In this document: positions 8,630-17,881 of the stretch, piece after piece
How positions within the stretch are numbered: position 1 is the stretch's first letter
Layout: the number at the start of each line of letters is the position of its first letter
NCBI RefSeq assembly: GCF_050157905.1
Contig: NZ_JBKIWZ010000001.1
Span: forward strand, 1,488,001 to 1,552,000
Direction of reading: 5' to 3'
Origin: Pantoea sp050157905
Lineage (GTDB): Bacteria; Pseudomonadota; Gammaproteobacteria; Enterobacterales; Enterobacteriaceae
DNA length: 64,000 nucleotides
Translations under genes and position numbers: made by a program
The notes under the pieces: generated by a model
What the model saw: only the letters and a program-made list of their open reading frames with translations
What the model was told of the DNA's origin: nothing
Database searches by the model: none

Positions 8630-9907
8630 ATGGCCTATTTCATCGATCGCCGGCTGAACGGCAAAAACAAGAGCGCGGTTAACCGCCAGCGCTTCTTGCG
8701 CCGTTACAAGTCACAAATCAAGCAGTCGATTTCCGAGGCCATTAATAAACGCTCGGTGACCGACGTTAGCAGCGGTGAATCTGTCTCAATTCCGATTGAC
8801 GACATTAATGAGCCGATTTTTCATCAGGGACGCGGCGGCAATCGCCATCGGGTCCATCCGGGCAATGACCATTTCGTTCAGAATGACCGCATCGAACGTC
8901 CACAGGGTGGCGGTGGTGGTGGCGGCAGTGGCCAGGGCAATGCCAGTCAGGATGGCGAAGGTCAGGATGAGTTTGTTTTTCAGATTTCTAAGGATGAGTA
9001 CCTGGACCTGTTGTTCGAAGATCTGGCGCTGCCCAATTTACGCAGGAATCAGCATCGTCAGCTGAATGAGTATAAAACCCATCGCGCCGGTTTCACCTCT
9101 AACGGAGTACCGGCCAACATCAGCGTTGTGCGTTCACTGCAGAACTCACTGGCGCGGCGTACGGCAATGACAGCAGGTAAACGCCGGATGCTGCACGAAC
9201 TGGAAGAGACCCTGCTGGAGGTAGAGAGAAGCGAACCCGCTCAGTTGCTGGAGGAAGAGCGCCTGCGCAATGAGATCGCTGAGCTGCGCGCGCGCATCGA
9301 ACGGGTGCCCTTTATTGACACCTTCGACCTGCGCTACAAGAATTTTGAGAAACGCCCTGAGCCCTCCAGCCAGGCGGTTATGTTCTGTCTGATGGATGTC
9401 TCCGGTTCTATGGATCAGGCGACCAAGGATATGGCAAAACGCTTTTATATCCTGCTCTACCTGTTCCTGAGTCGCACCTACAAAAATGTGGATGTGGTCT
9501 ATATCCGCCATCATACTCAGGCGAAAGAGGTGGATGAACAGGAGTTCTTCTATTCGCAGGAGACCGGCGGCACTATCGTCTCCAGTGCCCTGAAGCTGAT
9601 GGATGAGGTGGTCAAAGAGCGTTATGACCCGGCGCAGTGGAACATCTATGCCGCGCAGGCGTCCGATGGCGACAACTGGGCCGATGACTCCCCGCTTTGC
9701 CATGAAATCCTGGCAAAGCAGATTCTGCCGGTGGTGCGTTACTACAGTTATATTGAGATCACACGCCGGGCGCATCAGACGCTATGGCGCGAGTATGAAC
9801 ATCTGCAGGCGATGTTTGATAACTTTGCTATTGAACACATTCGTGAGCCGGAGGACATCTATCCGGTATTCCGATCGTTGTTTCATAAGCAGGCAACGGA
9901 GGCCTGA
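8630..9907 (+). CDS. yeaH: YeaH family protein (DUF444/UPF0229) with VWA-like domain
   Basis: 425-residue protein that accompanies the PrkA kinase. The N-terminus is basic, then comes a flexible Gly-rich linker (residues about 93-101, seven consecutive Gly), then a von Willebrand A-like domain with the metal-ion motif DVSGS at 256-260. GGGGGA lies ahead of the ATG. Together with prkA and the SpoVR homologue ycgB (at 18.4 kb here) it belongs to a stress/starvation trio that travels together in many bacteria. The molecular role is not known; binding of partner proteins through the VWA domain is inference. Confidence 0.95.
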   Translation: MAYFIDRRLNGKNKSAVNRQRFLRRYKSQIKQSISEAINKRSVTDVSSGESVSIPIDDINEPIFHQGRGGNRHRVHPGNDHFVQNDRIERPQGGGGGGGSGQGNASQDGEGQDEFVFQISKDEYLDLLFEDLALPNLRRNQHRQLNEYKTHRAGFTSNGVPANISVVRSLQNSLARRTAMTAGKRRMLHELEETLLEVERSEPAQLLEEERLRNEIAELRARIERVPFIDTFDLRYKNFEKRPEPSSQAVMFCLMDVSGSMDQATKDMAKRFYILLYLFLSRTYKNVDVVYIRHHTQAKEVDEQEFFYSQETGGTIVSSALKLMDEVVKERYDPAQWNIYAAQASDGDNWADDSPLCHEILAKQILPVVRYYSYIEITRRAHQTLWREYEHLQAMFDNFAIEHIREPEDIYPVFRSLFHKQATEA

Positions 9908-10057
9908 GGCAACCAGCGGGGTGAAATGCCTGGATGTGCGCCTGTCATGTTCGCCCTGCCCAACAGGTCTGTCATGACAGCGCAGTGAGGCTATCCGGCG
10001 TCCGTAGTGCCTTTTTTGCGTTCGCGCGTCCATCGATTTTAGGCACGCTAAACACTG

Positions 10058-10081
10058 AGCCGGTTAATCACCGGCTTTTTT
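10058..10081 (+). terminator. Terminator downstream of prkA-yeaH
   Basis: Stem AGCCGGT/ACCGGCT with a five-base loop and a run of six T. It lies about 150 bases after the yeaH stop; the stretch between shows no coding signal. Confidence 0.85.
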
Positions 10082-10183
10082 ATCCGCTGAATAACCTGTT
10101 AAAACTGTCTGTTTTCTTCCGCTTGCCTGCCAACCCCCTCATTCTTCACATTAATCTGATACCTCTGCGGGTTAAACAATGCG

Positions 10184-10189
10184 TATAAT
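10184..10189 (+). promoter_or_regulatory. -10 element of cvrA promoter
   Basis: Perfect TATAAT just after the preceding terminator. No good -35 hexamer lies 16-18 bases upstream, so an activator may be needed. The leader to the chosen TTG start would be about 100 bases. Confidence 0.4.
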
Positions 10190-10297
10190 AGACATTTTCA
10201 CAATGACAACTCTTTGATAAAACATTATCTTTCAGAGATAGCATGGATATTTGTCAGCAGTTTCGCTATCACACTGTCATATCTCAGGAGACCGGGT

Positions 10298-12025
10298 TTG
10301 GACCACACTATTGTCTACAGTCTGTTTATCATCGGTTCTGTGCTGGTCGCATCGAGTATTTTGCTGAGCTCGTTTTCATCCAGGCTGGGCATCCCGATTC
10401 TGGTCATTTTCCTCGCCCTGGGCATGCTGACCGGGGTGGATGGCATCGGCGGGATTGCCTTCGATAACTATCCGGCAGCTTATCTGATCTCAAACCTGGC
10501 GCTGGCCATCATTCTGCTGGATGGCGGGATGCGCACTAAAGCGACCTCCTTTAAGGTGGCGCTGGGCCCTGCACTGTCGCTGGCGACCGTTGGCGTGATG
10601 ATTACCGCCGGTCTGACCGGCGTCGTGGCTGCGTGGCTGTTCAACCTCGATATGATGCAGGGCTTTCTGATTGGCGCCATTATCGGCTCTACCGACGCCG
10701 CCGCCGTCTTTTCACTGCTGGGTGATAAAGGACTGAACGAGCGTGTCAGCTCTACTCTGGAGATCGAATCGGGCAGCAATGACCCGATGGCGGTCTTTCT
10801 GACTATCACCCTGATAGAGATGATTGAACAGGGCCGCAGCGGCCTCGACTGGATGTTCCTGGTCCATCTGGTGCAGCAGTTCGGTCTGGGTATCGTGCTG
10901 GGTCTGGGCGGCGGCTGGGCACTGCAGCAGTTGATAAACCGTATCAGCCTGGCCGGGGGTCTTTATCCTCTGCTGGCACTGAGCGGCGGCATTCTGGTCT
11001 TTGCCCTGACGACGGTGCTTGAGGGCAGCGGCATCCTCGCCGTCTATCTATGCGGTTTTTTGCTGGGCAACAGTCCGATTCGCAACCGTCACGGCATCCT
11101 GCAGACTTTTGACGGCATGGCCTGGCTCAGTCAGATTGGTATGTTCATCGTGCTGGGGCTGCTGGTGACGCCGTCCGACCTCTGGCATATCGCCCTGCCC
11201 GCAATGATCCTGTCGCTGTGGCTGATCCTGGTGGCGCGTCCGCTGTCGGTCTTTATCGGCCTGATGCCGTTCCGCAGCTTCACCACCCGCGAGCGGTTCT
11301 TTATCAGCTGGGTCGGGTTGCGCGGTGCGGTGCCGATCATCCTGGCGGTATTCCCGATGATGGCCGGGCTGGAGAATGCCTCGCTCTATTTTAATATCGC
11401 CTTCTTTGTGGTGCTGGTCTCCCTGATGCTGCAGGGCACCTCGCTGGGCTTCGCCGCCAGAAAAGCGAAAGTGGTCGTGCCGCCGACCGCCTCGCCCATC
11501 AGCCGTATCGGCCTGGATATCCATCCGGAGAATCCGTGGGAGCAGTTTGTCTATCAGCTCAGTGCAGATAAATGGTGCGTGGGCGCAGCCCTTCGTGACC
11601 TGCAGATGCCGCGTGAGACCCGCATCGCCGCGCTGTTCCGGGACAATGTGCTGATGCACCCCAACGGCGGCACGCGGCTGAAGGAAAATGACGTAATCTG
11701 TGTCATCGGCCGTGAGCGCGACCTGCCCGCACTGGGCAAGATGTTCAGCCAGACGCCGCCGGTTTCACTCGACCAGCGTTTTTTTGGGGACTTTATTCTT
11801 GATGCGGAAGCGCGTCTGCGTGATGTTGCGCAGATTTATGGTCTGGAACTGGATGAGGATACCAACGATCAACAGTCACTGGGTCAGCTGGTGCTGGCGA
11901 TGCTGGGAGGCTCGCCAGTCGTCGGTGACCAGGTGGAATGGAATCAGCTGACCTGGACCGTGGCGGAAAAAGAGGATAACCGTATTGTTAAGATTGGTGT
12001 CCGTCCGGCTGAAGAGAAGGAATAA
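10298..12025 (+). CDS. cvrA: K+/H+ antiporter NhaP2 (CvrA)
   Basis: Inner-membrane potassium/proton antiporter of the CPA1 family. The N-terminal two thirds is a string of hydrophobic helices with the conserved GSNDPMAVFLT and SWVGLRGAVPIILA segments; the C-terminal third (from about residue 400) is a cytoplasmic TrkA-C-like regulatory region with HPENPWEQFVYQL and CVIGRERDLP. I chose the TTG at 10298: AGGAGA at 10286-10291 is ideally spaced and the protein then starts as in E. coli, 575 residues. An in-frame start at 10214 would add 28 residues unlike the family. The next gene is a separate small protein. Confidence 0.93.
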   Translation: MDHTIVYSLFIIGSVLVASSILLSSFSSRLGIPILVIFLALGMLTGVDGIGGIAFDNYPAAYLISNLALAIILLDGGMRTKATSFKVALGPALSLATVGVMITAGLTGVVAAWLFNLDMMQGFLIGAIIGSTDAAAVFSLLGDKGLNERVSSTLEIESGSNDPMAVFLTITLIEMIEQGRSGLDWMFLVHLVQQFGLGIVLGLGGGWALQQLINRISLAGGLYPLLALSGGILVFALTTVLEGSGILAVYLCGFLLGNSPIRNRHGILQTFDGMAWLSQIGMFIVLGLLVTPSDLWHIALPAMILSLWLILVARPLSVFIGLMPFRSFTTRERFFISWVGLRGAVPIILAVFPMMAGLENASLYFNIAFFVVLVSLMLQGTSLGFAARKAKVVVPPTASPISRIGLDIHPENPWEQFVYQLSADKWCVGAALRDLQMPRETRIAALFRDNVLMHPNGGTRLKENDVICVIGRERDLPALGKMFSQTPPVSLDQRFFGDFILDAEARLRDVAQIYGLELDEDTNDQQSLGQLVLAMLGGSPVVGDQVEWNQLTWTVAEKEDNRIVKIGVRPAEEKE

Positions 12026-12103
12026 TCCTAATCATTCAGCCACGTTATTTTCTGTTGATACGCTAAGCTTAACGCTCGTTATCAGTAAAAACGGGAGAGA
12101 GGA

Positions 12104-12337
12104 ATGGGACACGTTGTTAAAATAGGTCGTTATGAGATTGTTGATGCCGATCTTGAGGGTGAAAATACCAACACCGTCAGTATCCCCTGTCATACCAATC
12201 CCGGCTTAATTACTCAACTTGACGGCTGGGATCGCGATACCAGCGTGCCCGCCTGGATCGACGGGGAACCTGTGGATCTGCAAATCGGTCATTACGATAA
12301 ACAGCAGGACCGCTGGATTTTAAAAAAACCTGCCTGA
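12104..12337 (+). CDS. yebV: YebV-like small protein (DUF1480)
   Basis: 77-residue soluble protein. It resembles E. coli YebV as I remember it: V-x-IGxxEIxDxxLxGE near the start, TxxIPC, QLDxWDxxTSxPA in the middle and YDxQxDxWI at the end. GAGAGG precedes the ATG. In E. coli yebV sits beside rsmF; here rsmF is at 61-63 kb without it, so the gene occupies a different place or is a second family member. No signal peptide or membrane segment; function unknown. The family assignment rests on recalled alignment and should be checked. Confidence 0.7.
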   Translation: MGHVVKIGRYEIVDADLEGENTNTVSIPCHTNPGLITQLDGWDRDTSVPAWIDGEPVDLQIGHYDKQQDRWILKKPA

Positions 12338-12345
12338 GCTTTTTC

Positions 12346-12376
12346 ATTACCGCCAGTCAAACGCCCTGGCGGTAAT
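12346..12376 (+). terminator. Hairpin downstream of yebV
   Basis: Eleven-base perfect stem ATTACCGCCAG/CTGGCGGTAAT, nine-base loop. No T-run follows, so termination efficiency is doubtful. Confidence 0.5.
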
Positions 12377-12710
12377 TCCTAAAAGGTGTCTTAAACAGTT
12401 TAGTTATAACTGAACCTCTTCTTATTTTATCTAAATAAATCAAAAGATTACTCGTTTAAAACTTTACTCACTTTCACCGTTTTCAGATTTTTTCCGTATT
12501 AACCTTGTCAAGTATCTCCTGCATACTCAATCTCATTGCTGCAACATTTCGTGAGTAGTATCACGTTTTAATCGTTACCTTTCTGCAGCTGTATTGGCTT
12601 GACTGACTGCACCAGACTGAAAATGAATTTTTAAATTTTCAGCAGCCCACTCCTGAGCGCGTACCTGATTTTAATCAGGCATCTTTTACTTAAGAAAGAG
12701 AGCAGGTTTT
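12377..12710. other. A+T-rich upstream region of wbaP
   Basis: No coding sequence seen. It holds a symmetric CGTGA-N6-TCACG (12550-12565) resembling a CRP or related operator, and a TTGACT at 12599-12604 that could be a -35, followed by a poor -10. No JUMPstart/ops element was found. Confidence 0.4.
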
Positions 12711-14177
12711 ATGGCAAGTACATTGATAATGAATAGCCCGAGCCGCTCATGGAGCGGCACGCGCAAAAATATCATCGTGAAATTCGCCCTGAGTTTTTCC
12801 GATCTGATTGCACTCAATCTGGCTTTATTTTTATCTGCCGCCACGATTCAGGGTATCTGGGGCGAGCTGGACACCTTTATCCCCCCTCATCAGATTGAAT
12901 ATCGCTTTATTGCGCAGTTTATTATGTCGGTGCTCTGTACCGGCTGGTTCTGGGTTCGTCTGCGCCACTATACCTATCGCAAACCTTTCTGGTTTGAGCT
13001 GAAAGAGATTGTTAAAACCTTATTCGTTTTTTCGCTGCTCGACCTCGCACTGATCGCCTTCTCAAAATGGGACTTCTCGCGCATGGTGTGGGTCTTTAGC
13101 TGGACTTACGCCCTGCTGCTGCTGCCGCTGATGCGGGCGATGGTCAAACGTGCCATCAACAAGGCAGGCCAGTGGCAGAAAGAGACGATTATTATCGGTT
13201 CAGGCCGCAACGCCACTGAAGCTTACGCGGCCCTGCAGAGCGAGGAGATTCTGGGCTATAACGTGCAGGCGTTTATCTCGGTTGATGATGTGCCGACCGG
13301 GCAGAGCGTCAACGGCGTGCCGGTGATCACCTGGAAAGATATCAACTGGCAGACTATCGACCGTGACAACGTGCAGTTTATCGTTGCCATGGAGTATGAG
13401 CAGCAACCCATGCGCGATCGCTGGCTGAAATTCCTGTCGAAGATGAATTGCCGGTCGGTTTCTGTCATTCCGACGCTGCGCGGTGTGCCGCTTTATGGCA
13501 CCGACATGTCATTCATTTTCAGCCATGAAGTGATGATCCTGCGCGTCAGCAACAACCTGGCGAAGCACTCCTCCCGCTTCATGAAGCGCGCCTTTGATAT
13601 CGTGGTGGCATCAATGCTACTGCTGTTCCTCGGTCCTGTCTTCGCCCTGCTCTGCTTTATGGTGAAGCGGGATGGCGGCAATGCGATCTATGGTCACGAA
13701 CGGGTTGGTCAGAACGGTAAGAAATTTAAATGCCTCAAGTTCCGTTCGATGGTGACCAACTCTAAAGAGGTGCTGGAGAAGTTACTGGCGACCAGCGAAG
13801 AGGCGCGAAGAGAGTGGGACAAAGACTTCAAGCTGAAGAACGATCCGCGTATTACCGCTATCGGTGGGTTCCTGCGTAAAACCAGCCTTGATGAGTTACC
13901 GCAACTGTGGAACGTGATTCGCGGTGAGATGAGCCTGGTGGGCCCGCGTCCGGTGATTGAAGCCGAACTGGAGCGCTATGCCGGTGATGTCGACTATTAC
14001 CTGATGGCCAAACCCGGCATGACCGGACTCTGGCAGGTCAGCGGACGAAATGATATCGACTACGATACCCGCGTCTATTTTGACTCCTGGTATGTCAAGA
14101 ACTGGGCGCTCTGGACCGATATCGCCATTCTGTTTAAAACCGCCGGTGTCGTGCTGCGCCGCGACGGTGCTTACTGA
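12711..14177 (+). CDS. wbaP: Undecaprenyl-phosphate galactose phosphotransferase, WbaP/AmsG family
   Basis: Transfers galactose-1-phosphate (possibly glucose-1-phosphate) from the UDP-sugar to undecaprenyl phosphate, the first step of O-antigen or exopolysaccharide repeat synthesis, at the inner membrane. The 488 residues comprise four N-terminal membrane helices (about 22-160), a central soluble domain, a fifth hydrophobic segment near 295-320 and the catalytic sugar-transferase domain with KFRSM, RKTSLDELPQLWNV, SLVGPRP and GMTGLWQVSGR. It ends VVLRRDGAY exactly as Salmonella WbaP does. AGCAGG precedes the ATG. No other polysaccharide gene is nearby, so it is an isolated initiator. Similar to amsG of Erwinia and wceG of Pantoea; which sugar it uses cannot be read from sequence. 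Confidence 0.92.
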   Translation: MASTLIMNSPSRSWSGTRKNIIVKFALSFSDLIALNLALFLSAATIQGIWGELDTFIPPHQIEYRFIAQFIMSVLCTGWFWVRLRHYTYRKPFWFELKEIVKTLFVFSLLDLALIAFSKWDFSRMVWVFSWTYALLLLPLMRAMVKRAINKAGQWQKETIIIGSGRNATEAYAALQSEEILGYNVQAFISVDDVPTGQSVNGVPVITWKDINWQTIDRDNVQFIVAMEYEQQPMRDRWLKFLSKMNCRSVSVIPTLRGVPLYGTDMSFIFSHEVMILRVSNNLAKHSSRFMKRAFDIVVASMLLLFLGPVFALLCFMVKRDGGNAIYGHERVGQNGKKFKCLKFRSMVTNSKEVLEKLLATSEEARREWDKDFKLKNDPRITAIGGFLRKTSLDELPQLWNVIRGEMSLVGPRPVIEAELERYAGDVDYYLMAKPGMTGLWQVSGRNDIDYDTRVYFDSWYVKNWALWTDIAILFKTAGVVLRRDGAY

Positions 14178-14186
14178 GTCTGACCC

Positions 14187-14214
14187 TGCGATGCCTGTTT
14201 CAGCAGGCATCGCA
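14187..14214 (+). terminator. Hairpin downstream of wbaP
   Basis: Eleven-base perfect stem TGCGATGCCTG/CAGGCATCGCA with a six-base loop. It is followed by C-rich rather than T-rich sequence, so it may stabilise mRNA rather than terminate. Confidence 0.55.
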
Positions 14215-14304
14215 CTTTCCGCCCCCCTTGCCTCTATCTTTTTTGCCCCCGAATCATTACCCTTTGCGATCGTTTTTTAACAGACCGTTTACCCTCTGGT
14301 TGTT

Positions 14305-15498
14305 ATGCAAAAATTTACTCTGCTGTTATTAAGCCTGGTGCTGCTGGCACCTTTAGGCATCGATCTCTATTTGCCCACGCTGCCGCAAATCGCCGTGGGT
14401 CTGAATACACCGGTGTCGCTGGTTCAGACCACGATTCCTCTGTTCCTGCTGGTAATGGGTCTGGGACAACTGGTGACAGGTCCGCTGGTGGACAACTATG
14501 GCCGTAAGCCCATCGCCCTGCTGGGCCTGGCACTCTATATCACGGGCAGTGTCATCGCGGCGACTGCAACCTCCTTTCCACTGTTTGTCATTGCGCGTCT
14601 GGTGCAGGGCTGCGGTGTCTGCTGCAGCGCGGTTGTCGCCTTCAGCGGTGTGCGGGACCGCCTCAGCGGTGAAGATGCCGCCCGCGCCTATGGCTTCCTC
14701 AATGGCGCGCTGAACATTGTTCCGGCTCTGGCGCCGCTGCTGGGCGGCCTGTTGGCCAGCGCCTTCGACTGGCGCGCGCCCTTCTGGTTCCTCTGTGGCT
14801 ACGGCGTGTTGATTACCCTGCTGGTGCTCATCTGGCTGCCTGAAACCCGCCCGGCAGACACCCTGCGCGTTAAAGGCCTGCCGGTTAAACAATATGCCGC
14901 AATCCTGCGTCAGCCTCGCTTTCTGGCATTCGCATTTGCTAACGCCGGAGCGCTGGGCATGGTGCTGACCTATGTGTCGCTGGCACCCCAGGTGCTGATG
15001 AGCGAAGGCGGCCTGACGCCGATCCAGTTCTCCTTTGCTTTTGGCGCGAACGGTTTCTGGATCATGTTTGTCAGCCTGTTTGTCAATAAAGCAATCCGTA
15101 AAGCGGGTCGCCCTTTCTGTCTGGCGATGGGCTTTCTGACCATGCTGACAGGCGCGCTGCTGCTGGTTGCCGGTATGCAGGTCTTCCCGACAGCAATGCA
15201 GACGCACTGGGCGCTCTATATGTTCCCGGTGGCCGTGGCGGTGGCCGGTCTGGCCTTTACCGTCGGCCCCGCCACCAGCTATGCGCTGGAGCCGTATCAG
15301 CAGCAGGCGGGCGTCGCGTCGGCCCTGCAGGGCTTTATTCAGATGGCGGGCGGTGCGGCAGGCAGCCTGATAATTGTGGCGCTGCCAGTGGCGGAGAAAC
15401 TCTCACTAAGCCTGATGATGCTGGTGGGTGCAGCGCTGGCGTTCATCGCCTGGCGCTGCAGCAGAAAGATGCGCGGCACGCTGACTGCGCTTAAATAA
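14305..15498 (+). CDS. MFS drug exporter, Bcr/CflA-like (DHA1)
   Basis: 397-residue inner-membrane proton-driven exporter with about 12 hydrophobic helices. The DHA1 signature GPLVDNYGRKP is in the loop between helices 2 and 3 and GIDLYLPTLP in helix 1 is typical of the Bcr/CflA group. Substrate cannot be predicted. No good ribosome-binding site is visible before the ATG at 14305, so the start is provisional. It converges on dadX with an eight-base overlap of coding ends. This gene is not at this place in E. coli. Confidence 0.85.
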   Translation: MQKFTLLLLSLVLLAPLGIDLYLPTLPQIAVGLNTPVSLVQTTIPLFLLVMGLGQLVTGPLVDNYGRKPIALLGLALYITGSVIAATATSFPLFVIARLVQGCGVCCSAVVAFSGVRDRLSGEDAARAYGFLNGALNIVPALAPLLGGLLASAFDWRAPFWFLCGYGVLITLLVLIWLPETRPADTLRVKGLPVKQYAAILRQPRFLAFAFANAGALGMVLTYVSLAPQVLMSEGGLTPIQFSFAFGANGFWIMFVSLFVNKAIRKAGRPFCLAMGFLTMLTGALLLVAGMQVFPTAMQTHWALYMFPVAVAVAGLAFTVGPATSYALEPYQQQAGVASALQGFIQMAGGAAGSLIIVALPVAEKLSLSLMMLVGAALAFIAWRCSRKMRGTLTALK

Positions 15499-16561
15499 TC
15501 GTCACAGGAACGCGGGGGGCGAGCGCACACATCAGCTCGTACCCTACCGTCCCGGCCGCTTTAGCAACCTGATCGATTTTGACCTGCTCGCCCCACAGCT
15601 CGACAGCTGAACCGATGCCCGCCTGAGGACAGGGGGTCAGATCCACCGTAATCATATCCATGGAAACCGCGCCCACCACCTGCGTCATCACGCCATCCAC
15701 GCAGACGGGCGTGCCGGTCGGCGCATGACGCGGATAGCCGTCGGCGTAACCACAGGCGACGACGCCGATCCGCTGGGCGCTGCTGGCCCGGTAGCGGTAG
15801 CCGTAACCGACGCCATCGCCCGCCTGAAGCTGCTGCACTGCGATAATCTCGCTGCTCAGGGTCATCACCGGTTGCAGGCCGCTGCCGGCGATATCCTGCC
15901 AGTCGCCGCTGGGCGATGCGCCATAAAGGACGATGCCAGGACGAACCCAGTCAAAGTGCGCTTCCGGATGCCACAGCGTACAGGCGGAGTTAGAAAGAGA
16001 GCGTGGGCAGTTCAGCCCCTCTGCCGCCTGTTCGATACGCTGCAGCGGGGCAATCAGCCCCTCGGGATTTTCCGCATCGGCAAAGTGTGCCATCAGCGTC
16101 ATCTCACCCACGTTACTCAGCGCACGCAGCTTCTGCCAGGCGCTGTTAACCTGTTCCGGCCGGAAGCCCAGCCGGTTCATGCCGCTGTTGACCTTGAGGT
16201 AGATATCCACCGGCGCAGAGAGCCTGGCCGCGGCCAGCGCGGTGATCTGCCAGTTACTGTGAACGCTGGTCGTCAGGCGGTAGCGGTCGATCAGGTGCAG
16301 GTCGTCCGGATGAAAAAAGCCCTCCAGCAGCAGAATCGGTTTTTTCCAGCCCTGCTCACGCAGCTGAATCGCCTCTTCCATATTGAGCAGCGCAAAGCCG
16401 TCAGTGGCAGATAACGCTTCGCGCACGCGATCTATGCCGTGGCCGTAGGCATTCGCTTTGACCACTGACCAGACGCGTGATGCGGGGGCCGCCTGACGCA
16501 CAATCGTCAGGTTGTGACGAAGCGCCTGCTGGTTAATGGACGCGACAATCGGACGTGACAT
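15491..16561 (-). CDS. dadX: Catabolic alanine racemase
   Basis: PLP-dependent racemase interconverting L- and D-alanine for catabolism. The PLP lysine is Lys35 in VVKANAYGHG and the second base Tyr253 in GVGYGYRYR; length 356 equals E. coli DadX. GGGAGAGGAAG precedes the ATG. It lies 18 bases behind dadA in the dadAX operon, so racemisation of L-alanine feeds the D-amino acid dehydrogenase. The gene order and operon are as in E. coli, where Lrp and CRP control it. Confidence 0.97.
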   Translation of the reverse strand: MSRPIVASINQQALRHNLTIVRQAAPASRVWSVVKANAYGHGIDRVREALSATDGFALLNMEEAIQLREQGWKKPILLLEGFFHPDDLHLIDRYRLTTSVHSNWQITALAAARLSAPVDIYLKVNSGMNRLGFRPEQVNSAWQKLRALSNVGEMTLMAHFADAENPEGLIAPLQRIEQAAEGLNCPRSLSNSACTLWHPEAHFDWVRPGIVLYGASPSGDWQDIAGSGLQPVMTLSSEIIAVQQLQAGDGVGYGYRYRASSAQRIGVVACGYADGYPRHAPTGTPVCVDGVMTQVVGAVSMDMITVDLTPCPQAGIGSAVELWGEQVKIDQVAKAAGTVGYELMCALAPRVPVTII

Positions 16562-16579
16562 CTTCCTCTCCCTGAATAC

Positions 16580-17881
16580 TTAACGAGTGGCGTTAGCGTT
16601 ACGCAGCGGGGATGATGCCGCCGCGAAACCGGGTAAGTAGCGAAACACCGCCAGGTCATCGGCGGCAATAGCAGGTTTTTTACCGGAGATAAGATCGGCC
16701 AGTAGCTGCCCCGATCCACACGCCATCGTCCAGCCCAGTGTACCGTGCCCGGTATTCAGGTAGAGATTAGAGAGGGGCGTGGCACCTACGATCGGCGTGC
16801 CGTCCGGCGTCATCGGGCGCAGGCCGGTCCAGAAACTTGCCTGTGCGACATGACCGCCCTCAGGATAGAGATCACTGACGACCATCTCCAGCGTTTCCCG
16901 TCGTGCTTCGGTGAGTCTGGTGTTAAAACCAACAATTTCCGCCATTCCCCCGACGCGGATGCGATCGTCAAACCGGGTTACCGCCACTTTGTAGGTTTCA
17001 TCCAGGATGGTTGAGACCGGTGCTGCATCCGGGTTTTTTATCGGAATGGTCAGTGAGTAACCTTTTAATGGATAGACCGGAATGTCGATTACATTCCTTA
17101 ACAGCGCAGTCGAATAGGAGCCAAACGCCACCACGTAACTGTCTGCTTTGACGATTTCGTCGCCACATTTCACACCATAGATGCGGTTGCCGTCGCGCAG
17201 CAGGTGATCAACGGTCGTGTTGTAGCGGAAAACCACCCCCGCCTCTTCGGCCATCTTCGCCAGCCGCTGTGTAAAGAGCTGGCAGTCGCCGGTTTCATCA
17301 TTGGGCAGGCGCAGCCCCCCTGTGAGCTTATGCTGCGTCGCTGCCAGCGCGGGTTCAACACGCGACAGTTCGTGCGCCTCTAACAGCTCATAGGGCACGC
17401 CCGCATCACGCAGCACGGCAATATCTTTACTGGCACTGTCGAACTGTTGCTGGGTGCGGAAGAGTTGCAGCGTTCCGCCCTGACGGCCTTCATAAGCGAT
17501 ACCGGTTTCACTGCGTAACGCTTTCAGGCAGTCCCGGCTGTATTCGGCGATCCGCACCATCCGGCTTTTATTCTGCTGGTAATGATTGATGTCGCAGTTG
17601 CGCAACATGTGCCACATCCACTCCAGCTGAAAACTGCTGCCATCCAGCCGGATAGCCAGTGGCGCATGACGCTGAAACATCCACTTTACCGCTTTCAGTG
17701 GCACGCCGGGCGCCGCCCAGGGGGCAGCGTAGCCCGGTGAGATCTGACCGGCATTGCCCGCACTGGTTTCCATCGCCGCCGCAGGCTGACGATCGATGAC
17801 GGTGACCTGATGTCCGGCCCGGGCCAGATACCAGGCGCTGGCCACACCGACTACCCCACTTCCAAGAATGACAACGTGCAT
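16580..17881 (-). CDS. dadA: D-amino acid dehydrogenase
   Basis: Membrane-associated FAD enzyme oxidising D-amino acids, mainly D-alanine, to the keto acid and passing electrons to the respiratory chain. The FAD-binding GSGVVGVASAW is at the extreme N-terminus and TGHGTLGWTMACGSG near the C-terminus; 433 residues, one longer than E. coli. GAGG lies about ten bases before the ATG. First gene of the dadAX operon. The 497-base upstream region is shared with the divergent ycgB. Confidence 0.97.
   Translation of the reverse strand: MHVVILGSGVVGVASAWYLARAGHQVTVIDRQPAAAMETSAGNAGQISPGYAAPWAAPGVPLKAVKWMFQRHAPLAIRLDGSSFQLEWMWHMLRNCDINHYQQNKSRMVRIAEYSRDCLKALRSETGIAYEGRQGGTLQLFRTQQQFDSASKDIAVLRDAGVPYELLEAHELSRVEPALAATQHKLTGGLRLPNDETGDCQLFTQRLAKMAEEAGVVFRYNTTVDHLLRDGNRIYGVKCGDEIVKADSYVVAFGSYSTALLRNVIDIPVYPLKGYSLTIPIKNPDAAPVSTILDETYKVAVTRFDDRIRVGGMAEIVGFNTRLTEARRETLEMVVSDLYPEGGHVAQASFWTGLRPMTPDGTPIVGATPLSNLYLNTGHGTLGWTMACGSGQLLADLISGKKPAIAADDLAVFRYLPGFAAASSPLRNANATR

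Noticed and set aside
12366..12376. GGCGGTAA resembling an ops/JUMPstart element near wbaP
   Set aside because: The conserved GGCGGTAG is not matched at its last base and the stretch is better explained as the right arm of a hairpin.
14353..15207. 284-codon frame opposite the Bcr/CflA-type exporter
   Set aside because: Antisense shadow of a G+C-rich membrane-protein gene; Gln/His/Arg-rich with no family features.
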